64,000 nucleotides of DNA from Shewanella frigidimarina (GTDB lineage: Bacteria; Pseudomonadota; Gammaproteobacteria; Enterobacterales; Shewanellaceae), in assembly GCF_003797125.1 (NCBI RefSeq), contig NZ_RKKE01000003.1, positions 62,001-126,000 of the forward strand, given 5' to 3'. A program made the translations under genes and the position numbers. The notes under the pieces were generated by a model. It worked only from the letters and a program-made list of their open reading frames with translations, was not told where the DNA came from and searched no databases. This document shows, one piece after another, positions 46,720 to 57,175 of the stretch (position 1 is its first letter; each line of letters opens with the position of its first letter).

Positions 46720-46804
46720 GTTGTTATAAATCATGGTCCTGGAATGTAGTTCAGTGTGGATAACAGTCACTCTATTTATCCTAAGTTCAAACATTACTTG
46801 TGAA

Positions 46805-46857
46805 CTAATCCGCGACTTTCGCTATGCTCGGATCACGGGGTTTTCTCGACGGATTAG
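46805..46857 (+). other. Extended hairpin in the torS 3' region
   Basis: CTAATCCG (46805-46812) and CGGATTAG (46850-46857) enclose a 37-base GC-richer loop just before the shared terminator. It may be part of the torS transcript end; no function can be assigned. Confidence 0.3.
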
Positions 46858-46860
46858 ATA

Positions 46861-46886
46861 AAAACACCGAGCTTGCTCGGTGTTTT
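46861..46886. terminator. Bidirectional terminator between torS and torD
   Basis: AAAACACCGAG and CTCGGTGTTTT form a perfect 11-bp stem with a 4-base loop (CTTG). It gives U-runs in both directions and serves the convergent torS and torECAD transcripts. Confidence 0.88.
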
Positions 46887-46925
46887 TATATGGATGAATT
46901 ATCGCTTAGTCAGATAGATATCCTG

Positions 46926-47582
46926 TTACTGAGCACCTTTTAGTCCTTCACAATCGCTTTCAACCCAAGCCAGAGTGAGGTGAGCAATGGCTGAATAAAA
47001 CTGACCAGTATCCACAGAGGTAAGCCTATCTACAAAACGGGGTAACCAAGCGTGGAGATATTGCCTAATAAAGCTGAGCTGAGCGCTATCGTCACAAGCA
47101 CAAGCTTGGTGAGCGACATAAGCCAAAATAACGGCAATATGGTCAGACGGTTCAGGAAATTCACTTTGAACCGTTAATTGGTTTTGTTTTAGATATGTTT
47201 GCATTTGCTGATGCTGTTCACCAAATAAGAGTACATCGTCCTTGGCAACTGCATTATCGTTAAGATAGAAACTGGCATAAGGGCTGGCGCTATGCTTTGT
47301 ACCTACTAAAAATAGGCCACAATAATCGGCAGCAAGCTCTAATAAAGCATGATCAGTATTGACGCTGGTAAGGGTTGAATTAAGCTCTGAGTTTATGGTT
47401 TCAATGTCTTGACTCAATAACGGGTCACTGGCCAGTTGAGCAAAGAATGCCTGAGCCTGACTTGCCGTTAGCTCTTGTAATAGCTGTTGGTCTAGCTCTT
47501 TTGCAAACAGTGATGAGAGCAGCTTATACACCATCGAACGACCCTGGTTCATTGGCGTGTTATACAATATCTTGTCATTCAT
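46926..47582 (-). CDS. torD: TorA-specific chaperone TorD
   Basis: 218 aa, all-helical cytoplasmic chaperone that binds apo-TorA and its Tat signal before molybdenum cofactor insertion. TorD/DmsD family segments include RSMVYKLLSSLFAKELDQQL, AADYCGLFLVG with the usual PYASFYL, and EPSDHIAVILAYVA containing the conserved EP-DH motif. Last gene of torECAD, 85 bp after torA and before a strong terminator. Confidence 0.93.
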   Translation of the reverse strand: MNDKILYNTPMNQGRSMVYKLLSSLFAKELDQQLLQELTASQAQAFFAQLASDPLLSQDIETINSELNSTLTSVNTDHALLELAADYCGLFLVGTKHSASPYASFYLNDNAVAKDDVLLFGEQHQQMQTYLKQNQLTVQSEFPEPSDHIAVILAYVAHQACACDDSAQLSFIRQYLHAWLPRFVDRLTSVDTGQFYSAIAHLTLAWVESDCEGLKGAQ

Positions 47583-47667
47583 CTATGTTATCTCCTGACC
47601 CTATTATGGCTGTTAACTTAAGCGCCAAGAATTAAATCGCTTGGCGCACAGTGATAATACTTACACG

Positions 47668-50160
47668 TTATAGCTGCGTTTCTATTGGGCCATTAAAAGA
47701 ACTGACGTCAGGTAACTTACCTTGATACTTTTCGAAATCGACCAAGCAAGTGTATGCGGAGCAAGCCTGGGCAAGCTTTGATGTACCAATATCTTGCGTT
47801 AACGTATTAGGGTCACCATAGCTGCACAACGCCCCAATTTCACTACCGCCTTGTTTAGCCCCATCTTTACCGACTGGGCCATACCAAGCCCCTTCATGAA
47901 TTCGGATAACCCCAGTAGGGAAGCTGTCGGATACCACTGCACCCGCTAACAGTTGACCTCGGTCGTTAAACACACGAACAACATCGCCATCTTTAATGCC
48001 GCGCTGTTTTGCATCGGTAGGATTCAAGTACACGGGTTCACGACCTTGTACCGTATAGGTTTCCCGATATTGCTGCGACTCACACATTTGTGAATGTAAG
48101 CGTTTATCTGGGTGGCAAGATTGCATCCACATTGGGTATTTATCTGAACCAGGACCACCATGGCTGCGCTCTGACTTTTCTATCCAAGTAGGATGGCCAG
48201 GACAGTCATCGTAATTGAATTGGGCGATTTTACGGCTGAAAATTTCAATTAAGCCCGATGGTGTACCCAATGGATTCATTTCAGGATCATCCCTAAAGTC
48301 GGCATGGCGAGTCCAAGGTTGGCCTTCACCAAAATGTACATAACCTTGTTTCCAGAACGTGTCGAAATTTGGCATATCGAACTTACCGGCATTATCGGCT
48401 TTACAGTCGTTATAAAGTTTCTTAATCCAGTCAAATTCAGACATACCACGGGTATATTCTGTCTCTTTACCCATTATTTTGGCAAAGCGGGTAAAGATAT
48501 CAAAATCAGACAAGCTATCAAATAATGGTTCAACCATTTTTTGCATCGCTAAAACACCACGGTTAGCGTAGCTGCCATAAACGTCAATGTCATTACGTTC
48601 AAATGTAGTACAAGCGGGTAAAACGATGTCTGAGAAACGGCACGTTGCTGTCCAGTTAATGTCGACAGTGACCACACATTCAAGCTTTTGAAATGCTTGC
48701 TTCATCTTATTTCTATCTTGGTGATGACTCCATGGATTATTACCTGAAAATACCATCATCTTAATATCAGGATAAGTGACCTTAGCCCCGTTGGCATCGA
48801 TGGTTTTACCCGGTTCTAAAATGGCATCAATCCAACGTGCAATCGGAATGGTGCTGCTCGCGCCTTTAAAATCATTACTGTCGAATAATGGCTTTTGGCC
48901 TTCATCAAGATTACGAGGAAACGCGCCCGGTGCAGCTGCGCCCGATGAAGGAACACCAATACTTGAGTAATGATGGCCATAGCTGATACCACCACCAGGT
49001 AAACCAATTTGGCCAATCATAGTGGCAAGTACAGCTGCCATCCAATAAGGTTGTTCACCGTGTTGTTGACGTTGAATACACCAACCCATCATGATTTGAG
49101 TACGACCTTTGGTCATCACTTTAGCTAAATCACGTATAATTTCAGGGCTAACACCAGTAATTTTACTGGCCCACTCTGGTGTTTTAGCTACGCTATCTGA
49201 CTCGCCTAAAATATAAGGTACGAATCTGTCGAAACCTAGGCTGTAGCCCTCAATAAATTTTTCATCGTGTAACTTACTGGTGATCATTTCATGGGCAATG
49301 CCCAGCATTAACGCAACGTCAGTTTGTGGGTTGACGTAAAGTTGCTCACAGCCTAAGTATTTTTGGGTTTTAGTGACCACCGGGTCGATACTGATCACCC
49401 GGATCTTACCTTGTTTTACTTTTTCTTTAAGCTCCGCTAGATAAGCGAACGATTCATGGGTTTCGGCATTCCAACCCACTTGCAGGTTTTTATAGGGATC
49501 ATTTGACCACAAAATGATGGTTTTAGATTGCTCAAGGATCAACGGCCATGAAGTACCTTGGGCATAAACTTCAGTAGAACCTAAAATATAAGGCAAAATA
49601 GTTTGGCCAGCACCCGTTGAGTAGTCACCAATTTTTTTGACAAAATTACCGTGCATACCAACAGCGCGTTGCATGTGACTGGTACTCGAATGCAGTTGTC
49701 CAGTGGCGCGCCAGCCAGTTTGACCCGCGTGCAGTCCTGATGGGCCATATTGAGTTTGCACCTCATCAAGTGAATCTTTAAACAGGGTCAATGCTTTGTC
49801 CCAAGTGACACGGACAAAGCGAAAATCACCGCGTTGACTGGTATCGCTTTTATGACCTTTCAATAAAAAATCTAGGCGTACCATAGGGTAGCGAACCCGT
49901 GATGGGTTGTAGACTAAGCCTTTAACGCCATTAATCATATCGGTAGGGTATTTGTCCAACTCAAATGGAATCACCTGGTCAATCACGCCATTCTTACGTT
50001 TCATCTTGAATGCACCAAAGTGCGAACCGGTAGTCAACCAGTCGTCATTTGCTTTAGTGCCCGCAGCTGCAAGGGCATTGAATGGTGCCAAAACTGATGT
50101 ACTGCTTAGTCCAACATAAGAAGTCGCCACTAAGCCTTTAAGAAAATGTCTTCTGTTCAT
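47668..50160 (-). CDS. torA: TMAO reductase TorA (molybdoenzyme)
   Basis: 830 aa periplasmic terminal reductase that reduces trimethylamine N-oxide to trimethylamine. Tat signal NRRHFLKGL at residues 2-10. It is of the DMSO reductase family type III: no N-terminal Fe-S Cys motif, and a Ser ligand to Mo (Ser181 in GDYSTGAGQ). The bis-MGD binding region includes [20 protein letters not shown], and the C-terminal domain has [10 protein letters not shown]. Electrons come from TorC. AGGA precedes the ATG; 12 bp separate it from torC. Confidence 0.95.
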   Translation of the reverse strand: MNRRHFLKGLVATSYVGLSSTSVLAPFNALAAAGTKANDDWLTTGSHFGAFKMKRKNGVIDQVIPFELDKYPTDMINGVKGLVYNPSRVRYPMVRLDFLLKGHKSDTSQRGDFRFVRVTWDKALTLFKDSLDEVQTQYGPSGLHAGQTGWRATGQLHSSTSHMQRAVGMHGNFVKKIGDYSTGAGQTILPYILGSTEVYAQGTSWPLILEQSKTIILWSNDPYKNLQVGWNAETHESFAYLAELKEKVKQGKIRVISIDPVVTKTQKYLGCEQLYVNPQTDVALMLGIAHEMITSKLHDEKFIEGYSLGFDRFVPYILGESDSVAKTPEWASKITGVSPEIIRDLAKVMTKGRTQIMMGWCIQRQQHGEQPYWMAAVLATMIGQIGLPGGGISYGHHYSSIGVPSSGAAAPGAFPRNLDEGQKPLFDSNDFKGASSTIPIARWIDAILEPGKTIDANGAKVTYPDIKMMVFSGNNPWSHHQDRNKMKQAFQKLECVVTVDINWTATCRFSDIVLPACTTFERNDIDVYGSYANRGVLAMQKMVEPLFDSLSDFDIFTRFAKIMGKETEYTRGMSEFDWIKKLYNDCKADNAGKFDMPNFDTFWKQGYVHFGEGQPWTRHADFRDDPEMNPLGTPSGLIEIFSRKIAQFNYDDCPGHPTWIEKSERSHGGPGSDKYPMWMQSCHPDKRLHSQMCESQQYRETYTVQGREPVYLNPTDAKQRGIKDGDVVRVFNDRGQLLAGAVVSDSFPTGVIRIHEGAWYGPVGKDGAKQGGSEIGALCSYGDPNTLTQDIGTSKLAQACSAYTCLVDFEKYQGKLPDVSSFNGPIETQL

Positions 50161-50172
50161 GATGATGTCCTA

Positions 50173-51351
50173 TTAATGCGCCGACTTATCGAAAGTAGAT
50201 GAATGCTCTTGTAAGTACTTTTGTACAAGCGCTTGAGTGTCTTGGTCCATGTTGACGAATGCAATCATGCCTTTAAACATTCCAGGCCAGCTGTTAGCGT
50301 CAAAGTGTGCTTCTGCTGGTTGGGTATGGCACACACTACAACTTCTGGTATAAGTGGTGCGGGCATAATCCCAAAGTGGCTGTAAATCGTTAATTAGGTA
50401 GTCAGCATCTGTCCAAATTTTGGCTTCAACACGCTGCCATGTTAATCCGGTCATGGGGTCTTCTTTCTGTTCAAAAACATTCATTACGCCTTCTTCTAAC
50501 GCAGCATCTTTTGACAACTGAGCCGACAGAATGTTAAGACCAAAATCGAAATAGATAACACGACCAGCACCAATTTTTTTACGCCAACCATTAATACCAA
50601 CTAGTACACGACTGCCATTGATTTCAAGTACCGTCACTTTAGTGGCAATGTTTAACGTGCCAGCTTCAACATCTGTTTTTTGATTAAAATAAAGGGGTTT
50701 AGTCAAGGCAGTAAAGTACTGAGCACCAACCACAAGACCAGTTTCGCCAGATCCTACTTGTGCAATGAGTTCTGGTGCACGAGAAGTCCCCATATCAGGA
50801 AGTTTGTGAGCAATACCTTTATGGCAATCAACACAGCTTTGGTCTATCTCTGCTGCACGCTTCATTTGTTTTTGCGCCAACTTTGACATGTCATCCCATT
50901 TCATCGAGTCATAGTTATGGCAGTTTTTACACGCCAAAGAGTTATCACGGTCGAAGCGTTTCCACTCACGGCTAGCCATCTCTAGACGTTTTGATTCAAA
51001 TTTTTCTTCAGTATTAACAGTTTGCATCAACCAGCCCCACATATCATGTGATGCTTCAATCTTGCGCCCAATTTTACGACTCCAGTTATGAGGCACGTGA
51101 CAATCAGGGCAAGTGGCCCGAACGCCAGAGTGATTAGACCAATGCACCGTTTGCTGTAGCTCTTGGTAGGGCTTGCTTTCCATACTGTGACAGCTAATAC
51201 AGAACTCTTCAGTGTTGGTCATTTCCAGTGCGGTATTAAAACCACCCCAGAATATAATCCCCATTAAAAAAGCCGATAGGCTAATTGTGCCTAAAGTAAG
51301 GTATTTGGCAGGCTGGTTTAGCGTCCGCCAGGTATTAATAAACCATTTCAT
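50173..51351 (-). CDS. torC: Pentaheme c-type cytochrome TorC
   Basis: 392 aa NapC/NirT-family quinol-oxidising cytochrome. One N-terminal membrane anchor (about 17-38). It has four hemes in the N-terminal domain (CISCH, CPDCH, CKNCH, CVDCH) and a fifth in a C-terminal domain (CSVCH), which distinguishes TorC from tetraheme NapC or CymA. It passes electrons from menaquinol to TorA. Second gene of torECAD; AAGGA precedes the ATG. Confidence 0.95.
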   Translation of the reverse strand: MKWFINTWRTLNQPAKYLTLGTISLSAFLMGIIFWGGFNTALEMTNTEEFCISCHSMESKPYQELQQTVHWSNHSGVRATCPDCHVPHNWSRKIGRKIEASHDMWGWLMQTVNTEEKFESKRLEMASREWKRFDRDNSLACKNCHNYDSMKWDDMSKLAQKQMKRAAEIDQSCVDCHKGIAHKLPDMGTSRAPELIAQVGSGETGLVVGAQYFTALTKPLYFNQKTDVEAGTLNIATKVTVLEINGSRVLVGINGWRKKIGAGRVIYFDFGLNILSAQLSKDAALEEGVMNVFEQKEDPMTGLTWQRVEAKIWTDADYLINDLQPLWDYARTTYTRSCSVCHTQPAEAHFDANSWPGMFKGMIAFVNMDQDTQALVQKYLQEHSSTFDKSAH

Positions 51352-51393
51352 AACAGCATCCTTTATAAGATTGACTCATAATTTGTTTGAGGA

Positions 51394-51564
51394 TTAGTGC
51401 GCAACAACGCCACCAAATGCTTGGATCATCCAAATGACAAAACCGTACGCACTAATGCTGGTTACGGTGATAATGGGAAAGAATAAAAAAATGATAAATC
51501 CAAGAGCTTTCAGCTCCTTAGACTTCACATTACTTTGGGGATCTACTACGTTTTTTGTTGTCAT
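51394..51564 (-). CDS. torE: Small membrane subunit TorE
   Basis: A 56-residue protein with a polar N-terminus (MTTKNVVDPQSN) and one transmembrane helix (about 22-46, FIIFLFFPIITV and following), ending FGGVVAH. Size, topology and place directly before torC match TorE of Shewanella and NapE-related proteins, which assist anaerobic N-oxide or nitrate respiration. First gene of the operon. Tor boxes lie 75-116 bp upstream. Confidence 0.88.
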   Translation of the reverse strand: MTTKNVVDPQSNVKSKELKALGFIIFLFFPIITVTSISAYGFVIWMIQAFGGVVAH

Positions 51565-51637
51565 AGCTTGCTCGCTTAAAAATTACCTTTGCTGATGACA
51601 GCTATATTAGATAACAATTGTTAATGGCACTCAGACC

Positions 51638-51680
51638 GTGGATGAATGAACGTAGACAATATATGAAAGATTATGAACAG
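51638..51680 (-). promoter_or_regulatory. TorR boxes of the torECAD promoter
   Basis: On the minus strand CTGTTCATAA (51671-51680) abuts TCTTTCATAT (51661-51670). Further TTCAT copies follow at 51644-51653 and 51638-51647. The first box matches the E. coli tor-box CTGTTCATAT at nine of ten positions. The rest of 51565-51962 has no gene. Confidence 0.8.
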
Positions 51681-51962
51681 ACTGATTGAGGGTTAGCTTG
51701 CTGTGAGGATTAACAGTGTACGGCTTTATAAAATCAACTTAAGAAGGGTATCAATCAAGGGTCACTAAAATGTACAGTGCTTAATAAGCTAAATAAAAGT
51801 GATAGCAAACTTAATAACTGTTAATACCACTCAAAAGTTGGAATTCATAACCGGGGACAACATTTATAAAAGGTATCATATAAATTGCGTTGCAATTTGC
51901 TTGAAAAACATAGGGCTATGGGCAGTGTAAACACAATTGAACATGTCATAAGCTAGTAAAAA

Positions 51963-52556
51963 CTAGGCTAATAAAGGGCTGAATTTAGCCAGTTCAGCAG
52001 CATTATGCACAGCTAGTTTTTTAATAATTTTAGAGCGGTGCACCTCAATTGTGCGCAGAGAAAGGTATAATTCATCTGCCATTTGTTTGTTAGTTTTACC
52101 TTCAATTAATAGATGCAATACTTGGATTTCACGCTCTGTTAACGTGTTATATCGTTGTTTTAGTAGAATAGATTCAAACATCTTATGACTACACGTAAAG
52201 GCCTTTTCTATAGCGACAACCAGCTCTTTACCGTTCACAGGTTTTTGAAAAAAATCACAGGCCCCTTGTCTAAATGCATTTACCGCCATCGGCAGATCAC
52301 CGTGACCTGTTAAAAAAATGATGCCTAACGGACTGTTCGCGGCAATTAATTTTTGTTGTAGTTCTTGGCCTGTAATTTCTGGCATTTTGCTGTCCACAAT
52401 AAGACAACCTGGTAGGGTAATATCAATGGTATTAATAAACGAAATGGCACTATTGAATACCTGTAAGTTGTATTCATATTGCAATAGCATAAATTGCATA
52501 GAATCAAGAATTGCTAGGTCATCATCCACCATATAAATATCTTTAAGCATGTGCAT
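51963..52556 (-). CDS. FixJ/TtrR-type response regulator
   Basis: About 197 aa. Receiver with Asp55 (IVDSKMPEITG), DDD near the N-terminus and the Lys in FFQKPV. A LuxR-type helix-turn-helix follows (LTEREIQVLHLLIEGKTNKQ, then LRTIEVHRSKIIKKL). It resembles TtrR/ThsR regulators of tetrathionate or thiosulfate respiration. The cognate kinase is encoded divergently at 52740. ATGs at 52556 and 52550 are both possible; a TTG further upstream is not favoured. Likely target: psrABC. Confidence 0.87.
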   Translation of the reverse strand: MHMLKDIYMVDDDLAILDSMQFMLLQYEYNLQVFNSAISFINTIDITLPGCLIVDSKMPEITGQELQQKLIAANSPLGIIFLTGHGDLPMAVNAFRQGACDFFQKPVNGKELVVAIEKAFTCSHKMFESILLKQRYNTLTEREIQVLHLLIEGKTNKQMADELYLSLRTIEVHRSKIIKKLAVHNAAELAKFSPLLA

Positions 52557-52599
52557 ATGTAGTATCAATTCATTAAATGTTAATACAGTGTAAGCATTG

Positions 52600-52614
52600 T
52601 TGATTGTGGATCAA
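52600..52614. promoter_or_regulatory. FNR-like palindrome between regulator and kinase genes
   Basis: TTGAT and ATCAA are separated by five bases (TGTGG). FNR-type sites normally have four, so this could be a variant site or chance. It lies in the 183-bp divergent promoter region. Confidence 0.3.
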
Positions 52615-52739
52615 GTTGTTCGGTTGCTTTTGTGCTGTATGCATCTGTTTTGTTAATTAAGTTGCACTACACTGAGTTTGTTGCATAAAAACGGGTTGCT
52701 TTGTTTATTACTAAGTACCGATTAACTAAATATTGTTAG

Positions 52740-54611
52740 ATGGCTAAAAGGTTACGGATGCGAATTGAAACTTTGCTGATTGGAGCACTTTCATTAATTC
52801 TTGCTGGATATTTAACTCAAGCAAGTGCGCAGCCTGTAATGCCAGTTGCGGACATTGAAAAACCCATTACGACTCAAGCTGAAGTACATTACCGAGTTGC
52901 AGTGCTTGCCAATTATGGTGTGGCTAAAAGTATTGAACGCTGGCAGCCATTAATGGACTATTTAAGCCAAAATGTTGCCAATGCCAGCTTTGAAGTTGTG
53001 CCGTTAGACTTCAACAACATGAATCAAAAGCTAATCAGTGGCGACATACAGTTTGTTGTCACCAATCCTGGCCATTACTTTAATATGAGTGGCGACTATC
53101 CTATTTCTTGGTTGGCAACCATGAAGAGCAATCAACATAATGGCAGCACCTTTGCGATAGGTGCGACTATTATCGTCCGTAAAGACAGCCATTTGTTTAG
53201 TGTAGAAGATCTTGCTGGTCATTCCGTGGTGGCCAGTGATCCTAATGCTTTAGGAGGGTACCAAGCCGCGATAGGGCTAATCCATTCTATGGATTATTCG
53301 ATCAATAACTTCTTTTCCAAAGTGACTTTTCTCGGTTTTCCTCTTGAACCGCTTATTTATCAAGTCCGCGATGGCACAGCTGATATAGCCATTACTCCAT
53401 TTTGTACTTTAGAACAGATGGTTGCAGAGGGTTATATCGAGGCTAGCGATTATCGTGTAATAAATGATGTCACTCCAGCTGATTATGAATGTGCTGTAAG
53501 CACCCCTTTATATCCGAATTGGTCGTTTGCATCGTCGGATGCGGTGCCGTTAATGGTGAGAACGGGGATCACTCGGGCATTACTGTCGATAAGTATGGAT
53601 GACCCAGCGTCAATCATCGGACAGAACCGAGGCTGGGCAGCACCCATTAGCCAGTTTCAAGTGGTTAAATTGTTTAACGACCTTAACTTAAATGCAGATG
53701 ATAGCCCTGTGCATCTACAGGTGTGGCAATGGATAAAGCTTAATCAAAAATGGGGCTTTAGTTTATTGGGTTTATTTGTTATCGCGACCATTTATCATCT
53801 TTGGTTGGAATATAAATTTAGACAAAAGAGCGAGTTCTTAATCAATACAGAGCGCCAATTGAAAAATAAAGCATTGCAGCTTGAACGCATGCAAAGCGCA
53901 GCAATTTTAGGTGAAATTGGAGCAGGTTTAGCTCACGAGCTCAACCAACCCATTGCGGCAATTACACAATATAGTGAAGGCGGTATGATTGAGCAGGCAA
54001 AAAATATTGGTACAAACTCAGTACAATACCAATTACTTGAAAAAATACACCAGCAGTCAATGCGTGCAGGAGAAATCGTTCATAGGATCAGAGAATTGCT
54101 GCAACGAAAAGGTACTGCAAGTACTGAGTTTGATGTACAAGAACAATTAATGATTTGCCTAGACTTACTAGAGCATGAGTTCGAAAAAGAAAAAATCAAC
54201 ATCAAAACTCAATTGACTACCACTGAAATTAAGCTGAATGGTGATAAAGTTGGTTTTTGTCAGGTGTTGATTAACGTGTTAAAAAATGCCATTGATGCAG
54301 TGTCTGAAAAAGAGTTTCCACTTCATAGCCGCAAACGGATATTGATAGATTTACACATTGTTGATCAAAGTTTACAGCTGAAAATTTATGATAATGGTAT
54401 TGGGTTAACTTGTGCCAACGATGATTTTAAAACAAGTTTCTTTTCTACCAAAGCCAATGGCTTAGGGCTAGGACTGGCTATTTGTAGTGATGTTATTGCG
54501 CTTTTTGGTGGTCAGATAAACTTATCAAAATGCAAAGATGACCCAAGCCCACCTTGGCGATATGGATGTAGGGTTCTCATTGTTATCCCATTAAATGCTA
54601 TGCCCGATTAA
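52740..54611 (+). CDS. TtrS/ThsS-like sensor kinase with PhnD-type periplasmic domain
   Basis: 623 aa. Signal or first helix (LLIGALSLILAGYL), then a PhnD-like binding-protein domain in the periplasm (about 45-325; GDIQFVVTNPGHYF, VVASDPNALGGYQAA). A second membrane helix (about 335-355) and a histidine kinase follow: His399 in GLAHELNQPIAA, and an ATP site ending NGLGLGLAIC. This architecture is that of TtrS and the thiosulfate sensor ThsS. Proximity to psrABC favours a thiosulfate or polysulfide-type ligand. The ATG at 52758, with AAAAGG before it, is an alternative start. Confidence 0.88.
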   Translation: MAKRLRMRIETLLIGALSLILAGYLTQASAQPVMPVADIEKPITTQAEVHYRVAVLANYGVAKSIERWQPLMDYLSQNVANASFEVVPLDFNNMNQKLISGDIQFVVTNPGHYFNMSGDYPISWLATMKSNQHNGSTFAIGATIIVRKDSHLFSVEDLAGHSVVASDPNALGGYQAAIGLIHSMDYSINNFFSKVTFLGFPLEPLIYQVRDGTADIAITPFCTLEQMVAEGYIEASDYRVINDVTPADYECAVSTPLYPNWSFASSDAVPLMVRTGITRALLSISMDDPASIIGQNRGWAAPISQFQVVKLFNDLNLNADDSPVHLQVWQWIKLNQKWGFSLLGLFVIATIYHLWLEYKFRQKSEFLINTERQLKNKALQLERMQSAAILGEIGAGLAHELNQPIAAITQYSEGGMIEQAKNIGTNSVQYQLLEKIHQQSMRAGEIVHRIRELLQRKGTASTEFDVQEQLMICLDLLEHEFEKEKINIKTQLTTTEIKLNGDKVGFCQVLINVLKNAIDAVSEKEFPLHSRKRILIDLHIVDQSLQLKIYDNGIGLTCANDDFKTSFFSTKANGLGLGLAICSDVIALFGGQINLSKCKDDPSPPWRYGCRVLIVIPLNAMPD

Positions 54612-54661
54612 TCAATCAAATACCCCTAGTTACTTTTATTCCAACCTGTCTTTTTTGGCTT

Positions 54662-54729
54662 ATCTCATTTTATTGAGATGTTAAACCGTGACATCAATCA
54701 AATCACGCCCCTCAATGTGGTTTACCACA
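54662..54729. promoter_or_regulatory. Hairpin and palindrome in the psrA promoter region
   Basis: ATCTCA / TGAGAT (54662-54679) forms a small hairpin after the kinase gene. TGTGGT-TT-ACCACA (54716-54729) is a short perfect palindrome 136 bp before psrA and a candidate site for the FixJ-type regulator. Confidence 0.4.
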
Positions 54730-54864
54730 ATACCCTTAGTTTACATATGGATTAACAATGGTGTTAGCGATGATGCTGACTACAGTTTGGGTCTGGTTAG
54801 TACCATTAATAATAAGTAAACAGAGAAAAACTTCGTGCTTCGTTGAAGATGAAGGGGGGCAATC

Positions 54865-57147
54865 ATGATTGAGTTAAATCGACGTCATTTTTTAAAGGGA
54901 GCGGGTGCCAGTGGTGCCACATGTGCTTTAGCAAGCACGCTTCCTGGTTCGCTAGCAGCGTTAGAAAAATCACCCTTAAAAGGTGTTGCTTCTGAAGTTG
55001 CCAGTATTTGTGAAATGTGTTCAACGCGGTGTCCTATTAAGGCACGCATTGTAGATGGCAAAAACGTATTTATTACTGGTAATAAAGAAGCTAAATCGTT
55101 TGGTGGCAAAGTCTGCGCCCGAGGTGGAGCTGGCCATAGCTTACTTTACGATCCACAGCGTATCGTTAATCCACTTAAGCGTGTGGGTGAACGCGGCGCA
55201 GGTGAATGGGCTGAGATTTCATGGGCTGATGCTTATAAAGAAATCGCCACCAAAATGAACCAAATAAAACAACAATATGGTGCAGAAACCATAGCGTTCT
55301 CATCAAAGTCTGGTTCACTTTCAGGTCATATATTTCATCTTGCTGAGGCTTTTGGATCGCCCAATACATTTACTCATGCCTCAACGTGCCCAGGCAGTTA
55401 TGTTGTTGCTGCTAAGGCAATATTTGGCACCAAAATGAAGCGTGATTTAAGCAATGCCAAATACATCATCAACTTTGGGCATAACCTGTATGAAGGCATC
55501 AACATGTCTGAAACCAGAGGCTTGATGCAAGCTCAAATGGATAGAGGAGCCAAGTTAGTTGTATTTGAACCTAGATTCTCGATTGTGGCAGATAAGGCTG
55601 ATGAGTGGCATGCAATACGTCCAGGTACCGACGTCGCGGTCGCGTTAGCGTTATGTCATGTGTTGATTAATGACAATTTATATGACCATGACTTCATTGA
55701 AAAATATGTTGTTGGTTTTGATGAGTTCGCCGCTGAAGTACAAAAGTATACCCCAGAATGGGCCGAAACTATTTCAGATGTATCTGCCACTGCCATTCGA
55801 CGTATTGCACATGAATACGCAAGCCACGCTCCACACGCCGTTGTTGATTTTGGCCATCGCGCTACCTTTACACCAGAAGAGTTCGACATGCGCCGTGCGC
55901 TATATGCAGCCAACATATTGATTGGCAACATCGAACGAAAAGGGGGCATTTACATGGGCCAGAAAGCACCTGGCTACAATAAGTTTGCCGGTGAAAATGT
56001 TGCCCCTGCGCTAGCCAAACCGGGTGTTAAAGGCATGCCTAAGCCAACGGCAATCCGCATTGACCAGGTTGAAAAGCAGTATGCAATGATGTGGTCAAAT
56101 GGTGGCATTTATCAAACCATTTTAGATGCAACATTAGACGCCAAACCCTATCAATTAAAAGCATGGGTAATGAGCCGTACTAACCCAATGCAAACCCTTA
56201 CAGACCGAGCCAAAGTAGAGCAATCGCTTAAAAAGCTAGATTTAGTGGTGTCATGTGACCTGTATATCAGTGAAACCGCCGCATACGCAGATTATATTTT
56301 GCCAGAATCGACTTATCTTGAACGCGATGAAGAGATACAAGATAAATCAGGTAAAAATCCGGCCTATTATGTTCGTCAACGTGTGGTTGAAACCATTGGT
56401 AATACTCGCCCAAGCTGGCAAATATTTAAAGAATTAGGTCAAGCTTTAGGGCTTGAACAATTTTACCCTTGGGACAATATACAAACATTGCAATTAATGC
56501 AGCTGAATCGCGATCATAGCTTATTGGAACACATCAAAAAAATGGGTTACGTCAGCTACGGTAAGCCATTGATGTTGCGTGAACCTGAAATGGTTACCGA
56601 ATTCGTTAAGGCTTATCCCAATGCCAAAAGTGTTGATGCAGACGGTACTTATGCAAGCTCAATGAGCTTTAAAACACCCAGCGGCAAGATTGAGTTAACG
56701 TCACCCAAAATAGAAGGCATGGCACCAGGTCGAGGTGTGATTAAGCATCGCGATGTACAACTAAAACAAGTTGATGAGTTGTACTTTATACAAGGGAAGG
56801 TCGCGGTACACACCAATGGCGCCACCCATAATATTCCAATGCTAGCCAATCTTATGTCGAAAAATGCGATTTGGATCCATCCAATAACGGCTGGGCGACT
56901 CGATATCCATAGCGGTGATGCAATTAGATTAACCAGCAGTGTGGGCAGTGAGGAAGGAACCGCCTTAGTCACCCCGGGGATTCGTCAAGATACTGTGTTT
57001 GCATACATGGGCTTTGGCTCCAAAAATAAAGAACTGGTGCGAGCCACAGGAAAAGGTATCCATTGCGGCAACCTACTTCCTAATGTCATCGCCCCCATCT
57101 GTGGCATGAATTTACATACCACGGGTGTCAAGTTGGTAAAAATTTAG
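54865..57147 (+). CDS. psrA: PsrA/PhsA-type molybdopterin sulfur reductase, catalytic subunit
   Basis: 760 aa periplasmic catalytic subunit of a polysulfide or thiosulfate reductase. Tat signal [10 protein letters not shown]. One [4Fe-4S] site: C49-X2-C52-X3-C56-X27-C84. The Mo ligand is Cys175 (STCPGSY), as in PsrA/PhsA and unlike TorA. The MGD-binding segment PRFSIVADKADEWHAIRPGT is present. First gene of psrABC with a strong GAAGGGGGG site. Polysulfide versus thiosulfate specificity cannot be read from sequence; the ThsS-like sensor next door favours thiosulfate sensing. Confidence 0.9.
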   Translation: MIELNRRHFLKGAGASGATCALASTLPGSLAALEKSPLKGVASEVASICEMCSTRCPIKARIVDGKNVFITGNKEAKSFGGKVCARGGAGHSLLYDPQRIVNPLKRVGERGAGEWAEISWADAYKEIATKMNQIKQQYGAETIAFSSKSGSLSGHIFHLAEAFGSPNTFTHASTCPGSYVVAAKAIFGTKMKRDLSNAKYIINFGHNLYEGINMSETRGLMQAQMDRGAKLVVFEPRFSIVADKADEWHAIRPGTDVAVALALCHVLINDNLYDHDFIEKYVVGFDEFAAEVQKYTPEWAETISDVSATAIRRIAHEYASHAPHAVVDFGHRATFTPEEFDMRRALYAANILIGNIERKGGIYMGQKAPGYNKFAGENVAPALAKPGVKGMPKPTAIRIDQVEKQYAMMWSNGGIYQTILDATLDAKPYQLKAWVMSRTNPMQTLTDRAKVEQSLKKLDLVVSCDLYISETAAYADYILPESTYLERDEEIQDKSGKNPAYYVRQRVVETIGNTRPSWQIFKELGQALGLEQFYPWDNIQTLQLMQLNRDHSLLEHIKKMGYVSYGKPLMLREPEMVTEFVKAYPNAKSVDADGTYASSMSFKTPSGKIELTSPKIEGMAPGRGVIKHRDVQLKQVDELYFIQGKVAVHTNGATHNIPMLANLMSKNAIWIHPITAGRLDIHSGDAIRLTSSVGSEEGTALVTPGIRQDTVFAYMGFGSKNKELVRATGKGIHCGNLLPNVIAPICGMNLHTTGVKLVKI

Positions 57148-57175
57148 CCGGTAACTAATTGATTTGGAGTCTCCT